From assembly GCA_015056815.1 (NCBI GenBank), contig SVFN01000017.1, positions 27,141 through 91,140 on the forward strand: a DNA stretch of 64,000 bases, read 5' to 3'. This DNA comes from Lachnospiraceae bacterium (GTDB taxonomy: Bacteria > Bacillota > Clostridia > Lachnospirales > Lachnospiraceae). Every line of letters begins with the position of its first letter. Within the stretch, counting starts at the first letter, position 1. Positions 45,201 through 54,924 of the stretch are shown piece by piece. The position numbers and the translations under genes were made by a program. The notes beneath the pieces are model-generated. The model was not told the DNA's origin, made no database searches, and saw nothing but the letters and a program-made list of their open reading frames with translations.

Positions 45201-45539
45201 GCCGTCCGTACGGTCTCCATCCGGTCTGTCCGATGCCAGATATCCCTTCTCACCGATTCCCAGAAAGCCATAGGTATAACCTGTTTCCCCATCCGTGTTC
45301 AATCCCGTGGCACCGTCTTCAAAATAAGTGCGGTCCTCATCCACTCCGATCCATCCGTCAGCGACCTCTCCGGGATCACCAAAATCAAACTTCAGCGTGT
45401 CTCCGATCTGCGGTGTCTGTGCAACCGTTTGCGCATCTGCCGAAAAAAAAGTGCCGCCTCCCAGGACGCCTCCGACAAACAGTCCGGCACTCAGTGCAAG
45501 CACTGCTGCCTGTTTTCCTCGTTTTTTGTTCATACCCAT
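42237..45539 (-). CDS. Secreted SGNH acetylesterase (rhamnogalacturonan acetylesterase-like) with F5/8 and LRR domains
   Basis: 1100 residues. A signal peptide (AAVLALSAGLFVGGVLGGGT) is followed by a CBM-like beta domain (~45-260). Then comes an SGNH hydrolase: FLCGDST (Ser about 273), SNQGEGG, VEYGHNHK and DLTHINDHG (Asp 494/His 497). An F5/8-type C (discoidin) domain with ASKEASGHPGSYLVDGDETT lies at ~700-830. Near residue 990 begins a BspA-type leucine-rich repeat (ITIPEKVTRIGANAFKGDKKL) to the end. It probably deacetylates pectin outside the cell. The LRR tail is nearly the same as in the next gene and may hold the enzyme at the surface. Confidence 0.87.
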   Translation of the reverse strand: MGMNKKRGKQAAVLALSAGLFVGGVLGGGTFFSADAQTVAQTPQIGDTLKFDFGDPGEVADGWIGVDEDRTYFEDGATGLNTDGETGYTYGFLGIGEKGYLASDRPDGDRTDGYIMDPGMEITLHNAGSGKQPADDYVYADRTISYEGAEVNDAYDMGDGSMPVRFALNVEEDSYFTIHATVANASTKEEAEVNLYSERRHQIVTGLKLAPGETKEITFNAAVTNVYFQKSDPKGLYKDTQLNIAVAGKNAALAALEVTRIEHSPVIFLCGDSTGCDQSGYVPSYPLQNYTGVGQGITAYFQDVMLSNQGEGGLAANDSLHFNSAVAQLKEGDYLYVEYGHNHKTDGVAGYVKCLKKYYEAAHKAGAKLIVVGPIDRRMQTQYQAASNSWSSTLGDYSVAGEGYVKALIYGGLTKAEEYAAAWAGGKSAAQAYLDDLVKEGITDGVTDAAFIDLNERWLSFLESVTAGNDTVGKNNYSLAAFYYTCDKIYGANDLTHINDHGANNAGYIFASEVKRVYEEGAEAQEDTVEYVQAQVLEDLYRDYMDHRSETQPDRVPDEILAAGGAPNAFYPDKFNAGAVAAYPAQITDVRKDYGIFTTVDVEIIDNMKSYGKVRLDLFDESGKQIDSVWTTDWLDNTAMKPGAFATLHFELGSAVLPEKGSYVARVYPVDDIEGLYDGNARAMSGEFSGNLSNEVPTGDLALQKPVTASKEASGHPGSYLVDGDETTVWSPGGDATANIIVDLKKSYPIGKIELATYDWYGLAYKVELSENGTDYELFYENPTASGKTQMQDVIEPEQSMKGRYVKLSLQKPDDRNWIGLADLKVYADENAQGQKEEPTTLQMHIAEVIGKILEVGTVTWESGEKVRTAQEAYDKLTKEEKEALPASASDKLTEIKAAYAAAKAEKEEADKKAQQGKEEQKPQPSKQPEQKVPAKGTVQTVGDLVYIVTVSDASAPEVAVKQSADKAAKKITVPASVVINGCTCKVTAIADNALKGNKKLTDIKLSGEILSIGKNAFAGCTALKSITIPEKVTRIGANAFKGDKKLKKITVKSAVLKTVGKNALKGIYKKAVIKVPKKQKKSYAKLFGKKGQNPSVKVR

Positions 45540-45675
45540 TTTCTTCTCCTTTTTTATTTCATTATTCCCCGTATGCTTCTCTGTCCGGAATATCTGTCAC
45601 GCCGTTTCCTTCTCCCGGCAGATCTGCATATCTTATGTCATTTATTATAACACTTCCTGCTTAAGTATGTCCATC

Positions 45676-45726
45676 CAAAAAAGGCCATGCACTGCAAATA
45701 TGTCAATATGTTGCAGAACATGGCCT
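45676..45726 (-). terminator. Terminator of the large glycoside hydrolase gene
   Basis: The outer stem AGGCCATG/CATGGCCT and inner CTGCAA/TTGCAG are followed by TTTTTT on the minus strand, six bases past the stop at 45732. Confidence 0.8.
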
Positions 45727-45731
45727 CATTC

Positions 45732-48700
45732 TTATTTAATCTTCACAGTCGTTGTTTGTCCCTTTTTCTTAAAAAGCTTCTCATAACTCTTTTTTTGTTT
45801 TCCCGGTACCTTAATGACCGCCTTTGCATGAATGCCTTTCAGCGCATTCTTCCCGACCTTCTTAAGAACCGTCGACTTCACTGTGATCTTCTTTAAGTTT
45901 TTATCTCCTTTAAACGCATTCGCACCGATCGATACAACCTTTTGCGGAATCGTGATGCTCTTAAGAGCCGTACAGCCGTTAAATGCATTCTTGCCGATCG
46001 TGGTGATGTTTACCGGAAGCGAAACGCTTTTCAGCTTTTTATTTCCTTTAAAAGCATTATCCGCGATACCGCTTACCCGATAGGTGATACCGTTTATCAC
46101 GATCGATGCAGGTACACTGAGTTTCTTTACATTCTTATCCACCGCCTGCCGGAAGGAAACCTCCGGAGAGGAAATCTCCGCACCGGTCACAATATAAACC
46201 GCGCCCCCGACTGTCTGCAGCGTTCCCTTTGCAAGCGGTTTCTTTGCTGCCTCCTGCGCCGCTTTTTGTGCTGCCTGCTCTGCCGCCTTTTTCTGATCGT
46301 CTGCCGCTTTGATGGACCGGTATAAGGCTTCCGCCGTTTTGAATGCTTCCAGCGTTTCTTTTGGCACATATGCCTTCTGTGCATCGGTCAGGGCATTATA
46401 TGCCTCCTGTGCCGCTTTCACCTCCTGTGCGCTCTCCAGAGTGATCGTGCTGTCTGCCAGTGCTTCCATCTTATCGATCGCCTCTGTTACCACTGCCGGC
46501 TCATCCTCTGATTCGTTGGCAAGCAGGATCGTACAGATATTTAAATATGCATTGGCAGGTGCATTATAGCGCAGATATTTTAACTCTACCGGCTCATCAA
46601 AGTCCACATAAGCCGCCCCGTCTGCCGGTGCCGATGTGATCTTGTACAAAAGTTGCCATTGTGAACCGTCCATAGAATATTCAAAGGTACCTCCCACCAG
46701 TCTGTCATAATAGCCGCTTCGTCCCGAATAAGAAAGTCTGGTAAAAGTAACAGGCTCCGGATATTCTATCGCTGTCCATGCCGCAGAGGCATCCCAGCCG
46801 CCGCTTGCTGTTACAAGGTCCGGATGAGTGGAAGCATCACCGTCCCACGCATATTCCGGGTGGGTATTGGTTCCCGGCGCACTGCTTGTGATCTTACCGG
46901 TGCTGTTATCGATCGGCTCATAGACCTCTACCAGCAGTTCGGCCGCCTCTTTCAGCTCCCGGATCCCGTCTTCGATCTCTTTTGCGGATACTTCCTTTTC
47001 CTCCATAAGTTTTTTCGCTTTTTTGATCACGTTTTTGTATATGCGATAGCTTCGCTTCGTATAAAGTGCGGCATCAACCGCCTCTGCTTCCCTGATCTGC
47101 GCTTTCAGAGGTGCAAAACTTACCAGTGCCTTCTCTGCCTGTCTCACTTCTTCAATAGCCGCAAGGATCGTCTCTTCGGAAGCATTTGTTCCTTCCAGTG
47201 CCTGCAGTTTTTCTCTGGCACTTTCAAAAACATCATAGCTGTCATTTGTATAATCGCCTCTTTTCAGAGACTCCACAGAAACAAGTGCCTTGTAGATCGT
47301 CTCATCATTCACGGCAGGTGTATAATTCTTTTCCACAAAAGCCCTGGTGATCTCAAATTTATCAAAGCGCGGCGCATGATCATCCACCACTTCACTGAAC
47401 TTATAGGAATTATCATTTGCAAATACGATCGTATTTTCGCCTGCGTCCAATTCCACATCCATGATCACATTTTCCACTACTTCCCAGGAAAGTGTATTTC
47501 TGAAATAAACTGTCTCCGGCTCTTTCCCGTTCACGATCACCTGGGCATAGCGCTCTACCAGATCGGTATTGTAAGGATGTACGTAATTCGAACCGTCTTT
47601 CCTTTTCATGACCGGTGCCGGCTCGTCATTGGTATAGTACATGGACAATTTGTAGTTGCCCTTCTGTGCCACTTTGACCTTCATCGTAAGTGTATTGTCC
47701 GCCTTGCCGCCTCCGATGCCGTCAACCACAACACCTCTTGAAGCCTGAACGGTTTCGGTTTTTGTCACATCTCCGGACAGGCTTCCTGCTTCGGCTTCTA
47801 TAACCGTCGCTGCCTCCTGTGTGATCCGTTCATCTTTTACAAAAGTCACTTTATCCAACACGATGGGTTCCGTACTGTCAAACACGATCGCATTGACGCC
47901 GGCGGTCAGATAAATCCTGCCCAACTCAGCCTCCCGGATGATATTCTGATCATTTTTCGTCGCCAGATCCGTCAAAGGTATCTGCTTCTTGCCTACCTCT
48001 GCCTGAGCTGTCGCATCCTTTCCGTAATCAAATCCGATCTTACTCACACTAAGGGTTCCTTGTGTCGTGCCTGCATAAAACAGACTGGTATCATACAGGC
48101 CATCCTCTCTTACCACAACGTACACCGTGTTCTCACCACTGCCCTTCACAGCTCCGCCACCATGATAGCCGGACACGGTATTGTCATAACCATAGCTGCC
48201 GTTTATGGCTTCTTCAAATTCCACCTCGCTGCCTGCCACATCTTGTTGTACGCTGATCAGATCCAGTTTATCCTGGGATGCCACCTTGCGGATGCTTCCC
48301 GGCACATTCGTCTGATCGTCTCCGTAATGCGTCACCGTGATCGTATGCTTGCCTGCTTTCAGGGAAAGCTTCACGGATTCATAATTATAATAGCCGGATT
48401 TTACCGTGGACTTATACTCCAGGATCTGTGCAGTGGATTCATCATCATCCACGACCAGCTTATTATGCACCACGCGTCCGATGGCACGGTTTTGCCCGGA
48501 GGCATCCTCCACTAAAGTTACCGCATTGACGAAAGGTGCCGCCACGGAATAATAAACCTGTGCCTCATAGATGCCGTCCTTTGGCACTTCCACGTTGTAT
48601 TTTACACCGTCCTTCTCACTGAAAATGTTTTCCACATCCGAGCGGTTGGATCTGGCCAGATCACTTCCGCCTGTTCTGGATACAGCTTTCGCATTGCCAA

Positions 48701-50933
48701 GAAGTGTCGCTTCTTCGGCTTCGTAGGTTGCGGACCATTTGGCCTCATAATCGGAAATATTCATGGTCTTTTCGGATTCGGAGGGAGTGATCAGTGCAAA
48801 ATAAGCATCTAAAAGATCACAATCCTCCAGGATCAGGCTCAGAGTCCCTGCATTGTTAAAAGCAATTTCTCCCTCGAATACCACCGGTGCTTCATAAGCA
48901 AATCCCTGATGCCCGGTATATTTGGAACGATACAGCTTCACATGGGCACTCTTTGCACCCGCAAAGGATGCCTGCTCCTTCAGATTCTTAAAACGGATCA
49001 CCTGTGTTCCGTCATGACCGCCAAACAGACTGTAAACTGTTTTGTTCTCCTCATCGATACTGGTCAGACCATAAAGAGTATCGCCTTTTTTGGCAGAGGA
49101 TGGGGTCTGTACATTTTCTTTTGTCATCTCGGTCTTTTTGCCGCGCATCTGCGCATAAAAACGGTATACCCACCAGCCTCCGTTCGGCTTATTGGCACCG
49201 GCTGCCAGCTCATTTAAGGAATTGGCAAGTCCCCAGTACGGAAGGGAAGCATACGTATCTTTCTCATCATAGATGGCAAGCCAGTTGACTAAAGGTCCAG
49301 GAGCTCCCACATCTTCAAAGTTCGCTGTCTCATTGACAAAGAACATCGGCTCGATGTCGCTCCCCGCATAATAGGTCGTAACCATGTCCTTGATCTGTTT
49401 ATACTCTGTTGCAAAATTCACCAGCTTATCCTTCTGCAGATCATGCCAGGTAATGATCTCCGGCAGACATCCGTTTTTCTTACAAAAATCAAAGAACGTC
49501 CGGTAATAGGTCTGATTGTATACGGAGAAATTGGGACCTGCCACCTTTGCAAACGGATCAATATCCTTTACCGTATTGTAAATCTGAAGCCAGTCCTTAC
49601 AGAAGGACTGGATATTTGTGCTGTTCATCGGATTATACCAGATGCCGTCCGGTTCATTGAAGAGAACATAGCTGTATCGTGCCTTCTCCTCTTTAGTCTT
49701 CCCTTCTGTCATCTTCGTCACGATGGATTCCACTTTTTCGTTATAATCATTAATGCCATTGTACTCATACGGCCACTCCAGATAATAATCCTGCAGATAG
49801 ACCTGTATACTCTCCACACCATTGGAGGTAAGATAATTCGTCAGACGATATGCATCTCCGGAAGGATGCTGCTTTCCGTCCGCCGCCTTTTGTACCAAAA
49901 GCTTCGGTGCGATGGCGGATACCATCTCGGTAGACGGAACATTTACTTCACTGATCCCGTACAAAAATCCTGTGGAGCCATGGAACACCTCTGTAGTCTG
50001 TTTGTCCAGATCAAAGGATAAAGTCGGCTCCGACTCATATCCGTCTGTCTCATCGATCACCTGACCGTATTCCTCCACATAGATCGCCGATACCTGTTGT
50101 GCGCTAAGTGCCATATTATAAAATCTGAAATCATCATAAAGTGCACAGGTATCTTTGTCTGAGGTATAAACACTTCGTCCCAGAGCGCTGTAGCGGAACG
50201 TATCCATCTCATCAAAAAACTTTGCCAGAGTCGCCGCAGTATTATTGGTCAGATCCGTGGCTGTGATCGGTTTGCCGTTCATGTATACCGTAAATCCGTC
50301 TTTGGTCACGCTTGCGGTCAGATAGGACCAAGCCCCATTCCCGAGCGGCTGTCCCAGCTCCACGCGCGCTTTTGTTTTATCGGCGGTATTCACGCAAAAG
50401 TCATAGCGGGTACTCGCACTGTCCGTACCGCCTACCACCATGGTAAACTCCGGATCCACCCAATCGTTGCTGATTCCCTTTTCATATTTTCCAAGCTCGG
50501 TGGAAGACGCTTCAAAAATGCGGTTGTAATGTGTATTGGATACCGTATCCGCCTTGACCCAGAAACTGATCGTGAAGGCATCCTCCACTCCTTTAAACAG
50601 ATCCTGTGGAAGGGAAAGATAACCTGCCCCTACACTTCCGCCCGGAAGGGATAAGACATCAGATCCTCTCTCTTCATCATAAATCACCGAAACGTCTCCG
50701 CTTCCTCCCATAACAGCGTCTGTATCATCCGGACTGTCAGCCGTAACAGAAGCTGTACCGGAATTATCCACTGTCTTATCCATCACGTTTTCAAAGGTAT
50801 ACTCATAAGCCGGTTCCGGAAGAACCTCCTTTGCCTGCGTTGTTGCAGTAAAGCCGTTATAAGGAAGGCTTCCCGTCACAAGCGCGGCTGACATGATCCC
50901 TGTTATTAGTCTTTTTGCTCTTACCTTTTTCAA
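45732..50933 (-). CDS. Giant multidomain secreted glycoside hydrolase
   Basis: 1733 residues. After the signal peptide (~1-35) comes a LamG/concanavalin-like domain (~40-290, AFTISFWVKAD). A clan GH-A TIM barrel (~315-600) follows, with VLFNEPDG (Glu 427, acid/base) and FFVNETAN (Glu 535, nucleophile), resembling GH39-type barrels. CBM6/35-like beta-sandwich modules (ATYEAEEATLLG, AATVIEAEAGSL), FIVAR-type helical repeats (YTNDSYDVFESAREKLQAL), an F5/8-type C domain and a C-terminal BspA-type LRR complete it. The substrate is unproven; the acetylesterase and GH36-like neighbours suggest pectin side chains. Confidence 0.85.
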   Translation of the reverse strand: MKKVRAKRLITGIMSAALVTGSLPYNGFTATTQAKEVLPEPAYEYTFENVMDKTVDNSGTASVTADSPDDTDAVMGGSGDVSVIYDEERGSDVLSLPGGSVGAGYLSLPQDLFKGVEDAFTISFWVKADTVSNTHYNRIFEASSTELGKYEKGISNDWVDPEFTMVVGGTDSASTRYDFCVNTADKTKARVELGQPLGNGAWSYLTASVTKDGFTVYMNGKPITATDLTNNTAATLAKFFDEMDTFRYSALGRSVYTSDKDTCALYDDFRFYNMALSAQQVSAIYVEEYGQVIDETDGYESEPTLSFDLDKQTTEVFHGSTGFLYGISEVNVPSTEMVSAIAPKLLVQKAADGKQHPSGDAYRLTNYLTSNGVESIQVYLQDYYLEWPYEYNGINDYNEKVESIVTKMTEGKTKEEKARYSYVLFNEPDGIWYNPMNSTNIQSFCKDWLQIYNTVKDIDPFAKVAGPNFSVYNQTYYRTFFDFCKKNGCLPEIITWHDLQKDKLVNFATEYKQIKDMVTTYYAGSDIEPMFFVNETANFEDVGAPGPLVNWLAIYDEKDTYASLPYWGLANSLNELAAGANKPNGGWWVYRFYAQMRGKKTEMTKENVQTPSSAKKGDTLYGLTSIDEENKTVYSLFGGHDGTQVIRFKNLKEQASFAGAKSAHVKLYRSKYTGHQGFAYEAPVVFEGEIAFNNAGTLSLILEDCDLLDAYFALITPSESEKTMNISDYEAKWSATYEAEEATLLGNAKAVSRTGGSDLARSNRSDVENIFSEKDGVKYNVEVPKDGIYEAQVYYSVAAPFVNAVTLVEDASGQNRAIGRVVHNKLVVDDDESTAQILEYKSTVKSGYYNYESVKLSLKAGKHTITVTHYGDDQTNVPGSIRKVASQDKLDLISVQQDVAGSEVEFEEAINGSYGYDNTVSGYHGGGAVKGSGENTVYVVVREDGLYDTSLFYAGTTQGTLSVSKIGFDYGKDATAQAEVGKKQIPLTDLATKNDQNIIREAELGRIYLTAGVNAIVFDSTEPIVLDKVTFVKDERITQEAATVIEAEAGSLSGDVTKTETVQASRGVVVDGIGGGKADNTLTMKVKVAQKGNYKLSMYYTNDEPAPVMKRKDGSNYVHPYNTDLVERYAQVIVNGKEPETVYFRNTLSWEVVENVIMDVELDAGENTIVFANDNSYKFSEVVDDHAPRFDKFEITRAFVEKNYTPAVNDETIYKALVSVESLKRGDYTNDSYDVFESAREKLQALEGTNASEETILAAIEEVRQAEKALVSFAPLKAQIREAEAVDAALYTKRSYRIYKNVIKKAKKLMEEKEVSAKEIEDGIRELKEAAELLVEVYEPIDNSTGKITSSAPGTNTHPEYAWDGDASTHPDLVTASGGWDASAAWTAIEYPEPVTFTRLSYSGRSGYYDRLVGGTFEYSMDGSQWQLLYKITSAPADGAAYVDFDEPVELKYLRYNAPANAYLNICTILLANESEDEPAVVTEAIDKMEALADSTITLESAQEVKAAQEAYNALTDAQKAYVPKETLEAFKTAEALYRSIKAADDQKKAAEQAAQKAAQEAAKKPLAKGTLQTVGGAVYIVTGAEISSPEVSFRQAVDKNVKKLSVPASIVINGITYRVSGIADNAFKGNKKLKSVSLPVNITTIGKNAFNGCTALKSITIPQKVVSIGANAFKGDKNLKKITVKSTVLKKVGKNALKGIHAKAVIKVPGKQKKSYEKLFKKKGQTTTVKIK

Positions 50934-50962
50934 AAGAATTCTCCTTTCTGAAAGCCGTTCTC

Positions 50963-53050
50963 TTATCCTAAAAGTACGGCAATTGCCTTTTTGCTTTCAT
51001 CGGTGCGGCAGACAAGCTCATCGCCCTGCAGCCGGACATCTGCTGCATCATCCGAATAAATCTTTTTGATCGCCCAATTTTTATAAGTGCCGACCGGTAT
51101 CCGTATTTCCCGTGTCTGTTCAAAAATATGGATCAATACCATCGCACTGTCCTCCCCCTGTCTGAAAACCCCCTGCCAGCCTTTGGGATGACGGTATGCG
51201 GTCTGGTCTGTCCCGTATCGTCTGGTGATGCCTTTGCGGATAACGGGCACCAGCTCTTTATAAAAGGCAATGCCTTCTTCGATCACTCTCCACTGTTCTT
51301 TTGATAAAAACGTGACATCACCTGAAATACACATTCTTCCCAGAAACGTACTTGCCACCGACCATGCGATTCTTTTTAACGAATCCTCCTTTCTGATCAC
51401 TGCCCAGATCTGACTCTGCGCGGGAAGTATGACACGATGCAGATTTGCTGCGATGATGGGGATCTCCTCGCACTCATGCGCATCGGAAAACGATGCCATG
51501 CTCATCCTGCTCATGCTTAACGGCTCCAGCCTGTGTCCGCCGGATGCACAGTTTTCCAGAACGATCCCCGGCACTTCTTTTTTAACCTTCTCCAAGAAGG
51601 CAAGAGAAGCCTCCATATTCTGCCGTAGTCCTTCCCCCAAAGATTCCGCTCCGTCGCAGCCGATTCCGATCGTATCATTGCAATCGATCTTCATATATTC
51701 AAATCCATATTTCTTTAAAGTCCCGATCACCTTCTTTGTCAGATAATCCTGCACCCATTCCTCTTTCATATTCCAGAAACGACGCATGGATGTCGTAAGC
51801 ACTTCACCGTCCCTATGCAGCAAATGCTCTGTCCTTTGATAAGCCTCTGCCGACTCACCCACATTCTCGATCTCAAACCAGATTCCGGGCTTTAATCCTG
51901 CCTCTTTGATGGCATCCACCGTCTTTTGCAGACCTTCCGGGAACAATGTTTTTGAGACCTCATAGTCTCCCATCATGACATCCCATGGGATTCCTTCCTT
52001 TTTGTACCATCCGCAATCTATGACAAAGTAGGAAAAGCCTCTGCCCCGGATCGCATCCAGAATCCTGCGGATATTCTCGGAAGACGGACAGCCCCAGGTG
52101 GTACAGTACTCGTTGAAGATCACGGGGAGCTCCTTCTCGCACTCCGGTCCTGCCTCCAGATAGGGCTCCATTGCTTCTGTCAGTCTGTCGGATAATACCT
52201 CCGCATCTCCCCTGCAGACGGATAGAATGGCCCACGGTGTTTCAAACCTTTCTCCCGCTCCCAGTTTCTTCATCCAGTGCCCGAACTCTCTGTCTGCCAG
52301 TCCTCCCGACACAGAAAGCGCATCATCCTTCCGATAGATTTCCATCTGCCATGATGCATTGTGCGCAAGCATTGCCCCCCAGAGCACTTTCTGTCTGGTA
52401 TCTTCCACCGCCAGATAAGGGAAATAGCCGTTAACCGGCATAGAACCGGTCTGTCCGAACCGCTCGGCACGGATCGCATGTCCGGCCCAGGATGGCTCCA
52501 GCTGCAATTCTTCCACAGTTCTCGTCTCTGCTCTTCCTTCCATGCTCCATACACTCCGGATCCGGTGGATTTGCAGCGCATCCTGTCCGTCCCCCCTTGC
52601 AAACGGCGTAATGCCGCCCAGCGAAAAGCTGGACAGCAGTTCAACGGTACAGGTAGTGTCTGAAAGATTTTCCACTTCTGTCCGGCACAACAGATACTTC
52701 GTTTTCTCTCGATATGTAAGCAGATGCCGCACACTCAGACTTTCCCGATAGGAAAGTCCGGTACAGACGCAGGTCGTTTCGCCGTCTTTTATCACTTTCT
52801 GATCCTTGTAGCAAAGAAGCCCGACCGACCCGCTCTGACGCATTGTCCTGCCGCCGGCATAGCCTCCCGGGTAACTGTCCCCTGCGAGCTTTAGCTGTAC
52901 CAGGCTGTCCACCGTCTGTTTTTTTTCTTCCCAGGAAACAATGCTGCTGTTTGCGGGAACCAGTATTAACTCCACGCCACCTGTCTCTTTGTCGATATAA
53001 TAGCGGCATTCCATGTCGCCAAACACATATTTCTGTAATAATTCTACCAT
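50963..53050 (-). CDS. GH36-like alpha-galactosidase
   Basis: About 695 residues from the ATG at 53050 (AGGAGTTGATT upstream). An N-terminal beta-supersandwich precedes a TIM barrel with YFVIDCGWYKKEGIPW, FEYMKIDCNDTIG (nucleophile Asp about 456) and MASFSDAHECEEIP (acid/base Asp about 523). No signal peptide, so it acts in the cytoplasm on imported oligosaccharides. It lies between the transporter genes and the secreted enzymes. Specificity beyond the family is not certain. Confidence 0.82.
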   Translation of the reverse strand: MVELLQKYVFGDMECRYYIDKETGGVELILVPANSSIVSWEEKKQTVDSLVQLKLAGDSYPGGYAGGRTMRQSGSVGLLCYKDQKVIKDGETTCVCTGLSYRESLSVRHLLTYREKTKYLLCRTEVENLSDTTCTVELLSSFSLGGITPFARGDGQDALQIHRIRSVWSMEGRAETRTVEELQLEPSWAGHAIRAERFGQTGSMPVNGYFPYLAVEDTRQKVLWGAMLAHNASWQMEIYRKDDALSVSGGLADREFGHWMKKLGAGERFETPWAILSVCRGDAEVLSDRLTEAMEPYLEAGPECEKELPVIFNEYCTTWGCPSSENIRRILDAIRGRGFSYFVIDCGWYKKEGIPWDVMMGDYEVSKTLFPEGLQKTVDAIKEAGLKPGIWFEIENVGESAEAYQRTEHLLHRDGEVLTTSMRRFWNMKEEWVQDYLTKKVIGTLKKYGFEYMKIDCNDTIGIGCDGAESLGEGLRQNMEASLAFLEKVKKEVPGIVLENCASGGHRLEPLSMSRMSMASFSDAHECEEIPIIAANLHRVILPAQSQIWAVIRKEDSLKRIAWSVASTFLGRMCISGDVTFLSKEQWRVIEEGIAFYKELVPVIRKGITRRYGTDQTAYRHPKGWQGVFRQGEDSAMVLIHIFEQTREIRIPVGTYKNWAIKKIYSDDAADVRLQGDELVCRTDESKKAIAVLLG

Positions 53051-53077
53051 AATCAACTCCTGAATAACATCCCGTTT

Positions 53078-53944
53078 TTATCCTTTTACAGCACCTACCG
53101 TCATTCCCTTGATGAAATACTTCTGAAGACTCATAAACAGCACTGCGATCGGCAGCACCGAGATCACGATCGCCGCCATGGCCGTGGTATAGTCACTGGT
53201 CTGTGCAGAGAACAAAGACTGTATCGCAACCGTCAGCGTCTTTAGCTGCTTCTTGCTGACATAAAGACTTGCCAGCAGATAATCATTCCAGATCTGGAAT
53301 GACTGCATGATGATCAGCGTTGCCATTGCCGGCTTTAAAAGCGGCATCACGATCTTAAAGTATGTCTGATAGACCGAACAGCCATCAATCCTTGCCGCCT
53401 CCTCCAGTTCGACCGGGACGGTTGACATGAAGCTTGTCATCAAAAACACCCCGAAGGAAATCCCTGTCGCCACATACATAAAGATGATCCCAAACCGCGT
53501 ATTGGTCAGCTTCAGATTGTATCCGATCATATAGATCGGAAGAAACAGCGCCTGATACGGGATCAGTATCCCGATGATAAAATAGACATAGCAGAATTTG
53601 AAAAAGCGCTTTTTACATCTGGCGATCGCCCACGCGGTCGGCCCGCACAGTAAAACCAATAGCACAACACTGACAGCCGTATAAAAAAGTGTATTGGTAA
53701 ATGTGTGCACCATATCCAGTTTTTCAAATGCCTTTCGATAATTGTCTATCTGAAAGGCCTGCGGCAGACTTAACGGGCTGGTCAGGTACAGTTCCTTTTT
53801 TGTCTTAAGTGAATAATTGAGGATGATCATAATCGGTGCGATAAACGCCAGTGCCACGACCGTCATGATGATCTGTGTAAAAAGAGTCTGTTTGGTATAG
53901 GGCTGTCCGGGCAGCTCATCCCCTTTTCTTCGTCTTTTGCTCAT
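53078..53944 (-). CDS. ABC sugar transporter permease (MalG/AraQ type)
   Basis: 288 residues with six predicted spans. The EAA loop is EEAARIDGCSVYQTYFKIVMPLLKPA. The start overlaps the upstream permease by 4 bases. It forms the membrane channel with that permease; no ATPase gene is in the locus, so a shared MsmK-type ATPase is likely. Confidence 0.93.
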   Translation of the reverse strand: MSKRRRKGDELPGQPYTKQTLFTQIIMTVVALAFIAPIMIILNYSLKTKKELYLTSPLSLPQAFQIDNYRKAFEKLDMVHTFTNTLFYTAVSVVLLVLLCGPTAWAIARCKKRFFKFCYVYFIIGILIPYQALFLPIYMIGYNLKLTNTRFGIIFMYVATGISFGVFLMTSFMSTVPVELEEAARIDGCSVYQTYFKIVMPLLKPAMATLIIMQSFQIWNDYLLASLYVSKKQLKTLTVAIQSLFSAQTSDYTTAMAAIVISVLPIAVLFMSLQKYFIKGMTVGAVKG

Positions 53945-54807
53945 GCCTGTACCTCCCTTGCTTTTAATTGTTTTACCTGTATCAGCGCCACCAGCAGAAG
54001 CGCAATGACAAGTGTCACCGACATGGCGGAACCGTAGCCATACTGTCTTGTATTGATCGCCGTGGTATAGGTCTGATAGATAATGGAAGTAGATGCCCTT
54101 CCCGGTCCCCCCTTCGTGGACGAAACCAAAAGATCATAAACCTTTAAAGAACCTGTTGTGATACCCACCACACAAATGGTGATAGCGGGAGCAAGCATCG
54201 GGATCGTGATGTTGAAAAACCGGCTCACGCTCCCGGCACCATCCACTCTCGCCGCTTCATACAGTTCTGCCGGAATGGACTGAAGGCCAGCCAGATAGAT
54301 CAGCATCCAATAGCCGATCCACTGCCAGTTGTTGGCGATCAAAAGCCCCGTCAGAACGGTATCTTTGTTTCCGAACAAAAGAAAATCAAAGTGTGTGCCA
54401 AGCAGATCATTGACTGCCGGGAGCACATTTGAATACATTTTCAGCCAGATAAATCCCACGATCAGCGAGCTGATCAGACAGGGAACAAAGAATGCCGTAC
54501 GGTATAATTTCTGCGCTTTGATCCCACTGTCAAGTGCTACGGCAAACAACAGCGCAAATACATTCTGTATGATCGTGTTGCCGATCGTAAAGCGGATCGT
54601 AAACCACCAGGCAGACAAAAAATCCCTGTCATGAAACAAGTCGATATAATTTTGAAATCCCACATACTCCTTCACCTTTGACATGCCATCCCAACTGGTG
54701 AAGGAATATCTGAGTGCCATAAGCATTGGCAGGATCAGCCCTATCGTAAAAATAATAAAACCCGGAAGGACCAATACCAGATACTGGCGTGTCATTTTTT
54801 TTGTCAT
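53941..54807 (-). CDS. ABC sugar transporter permease (MalF/UgpA type)
   Basis: 288 residues with six predicted spans. The EAA loop is YEAARVDGAGSVSRFFNITIPMLAPA. It follows the binding-protein gene after a strong stem-loop and overlaps the next permease by 4 bases. Confidence 0.93.
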   Translation of the reverse strand: MTKKMTRQYLVLVLPGFIIFTIGLILPMLMALRYSFTSWDGMSKVKEYVGFQNYIDLFHDRDFLSAWWFTIRFTIGNTIIQNVFALLFAVALDSGIKAQKLYRTAFFVPCLISSLIVGFIWLKMYSNVLPAVNDLLGTHFDFLLFGNKDTVLTGLLIANNWQWIGYWMLIYLAGLQSIPAELYEAARVDGAGSVSRFFNITIPMLAPAITICVVGITTGSLKVYDLLVSSTKGGPGRASTSIIYQTYTTAINTRQYGYGSAMSVTLVIALLLVALIQVKQLKAREVQA

Positions 54808-54853
54808 ATTTTTTCCCTTCTGTCTTCGTATATTCTGTTTCCTGATCCCATCT

Positions 54854-54885
54854 CAGAAAGTCCGGACATGATCCCGGACTTTCTG
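54854..54885 (-). other. Intercistronic stem-loop between binding-protein and permease genes
   Basis: A perfect 12-bp inverted repeat CAGAAAGTCCGG/CCGGACTTTCTG has no T-run behind it. This is the kind of mRNA hairpin that protects the upstream binding-protein message and lowers permease expression. Confidence 0.65.
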
Positions 54886-54924
54886 CTCCATCCGATTACG
54901 GGATAAAGAAATATCTGTCGCCGT

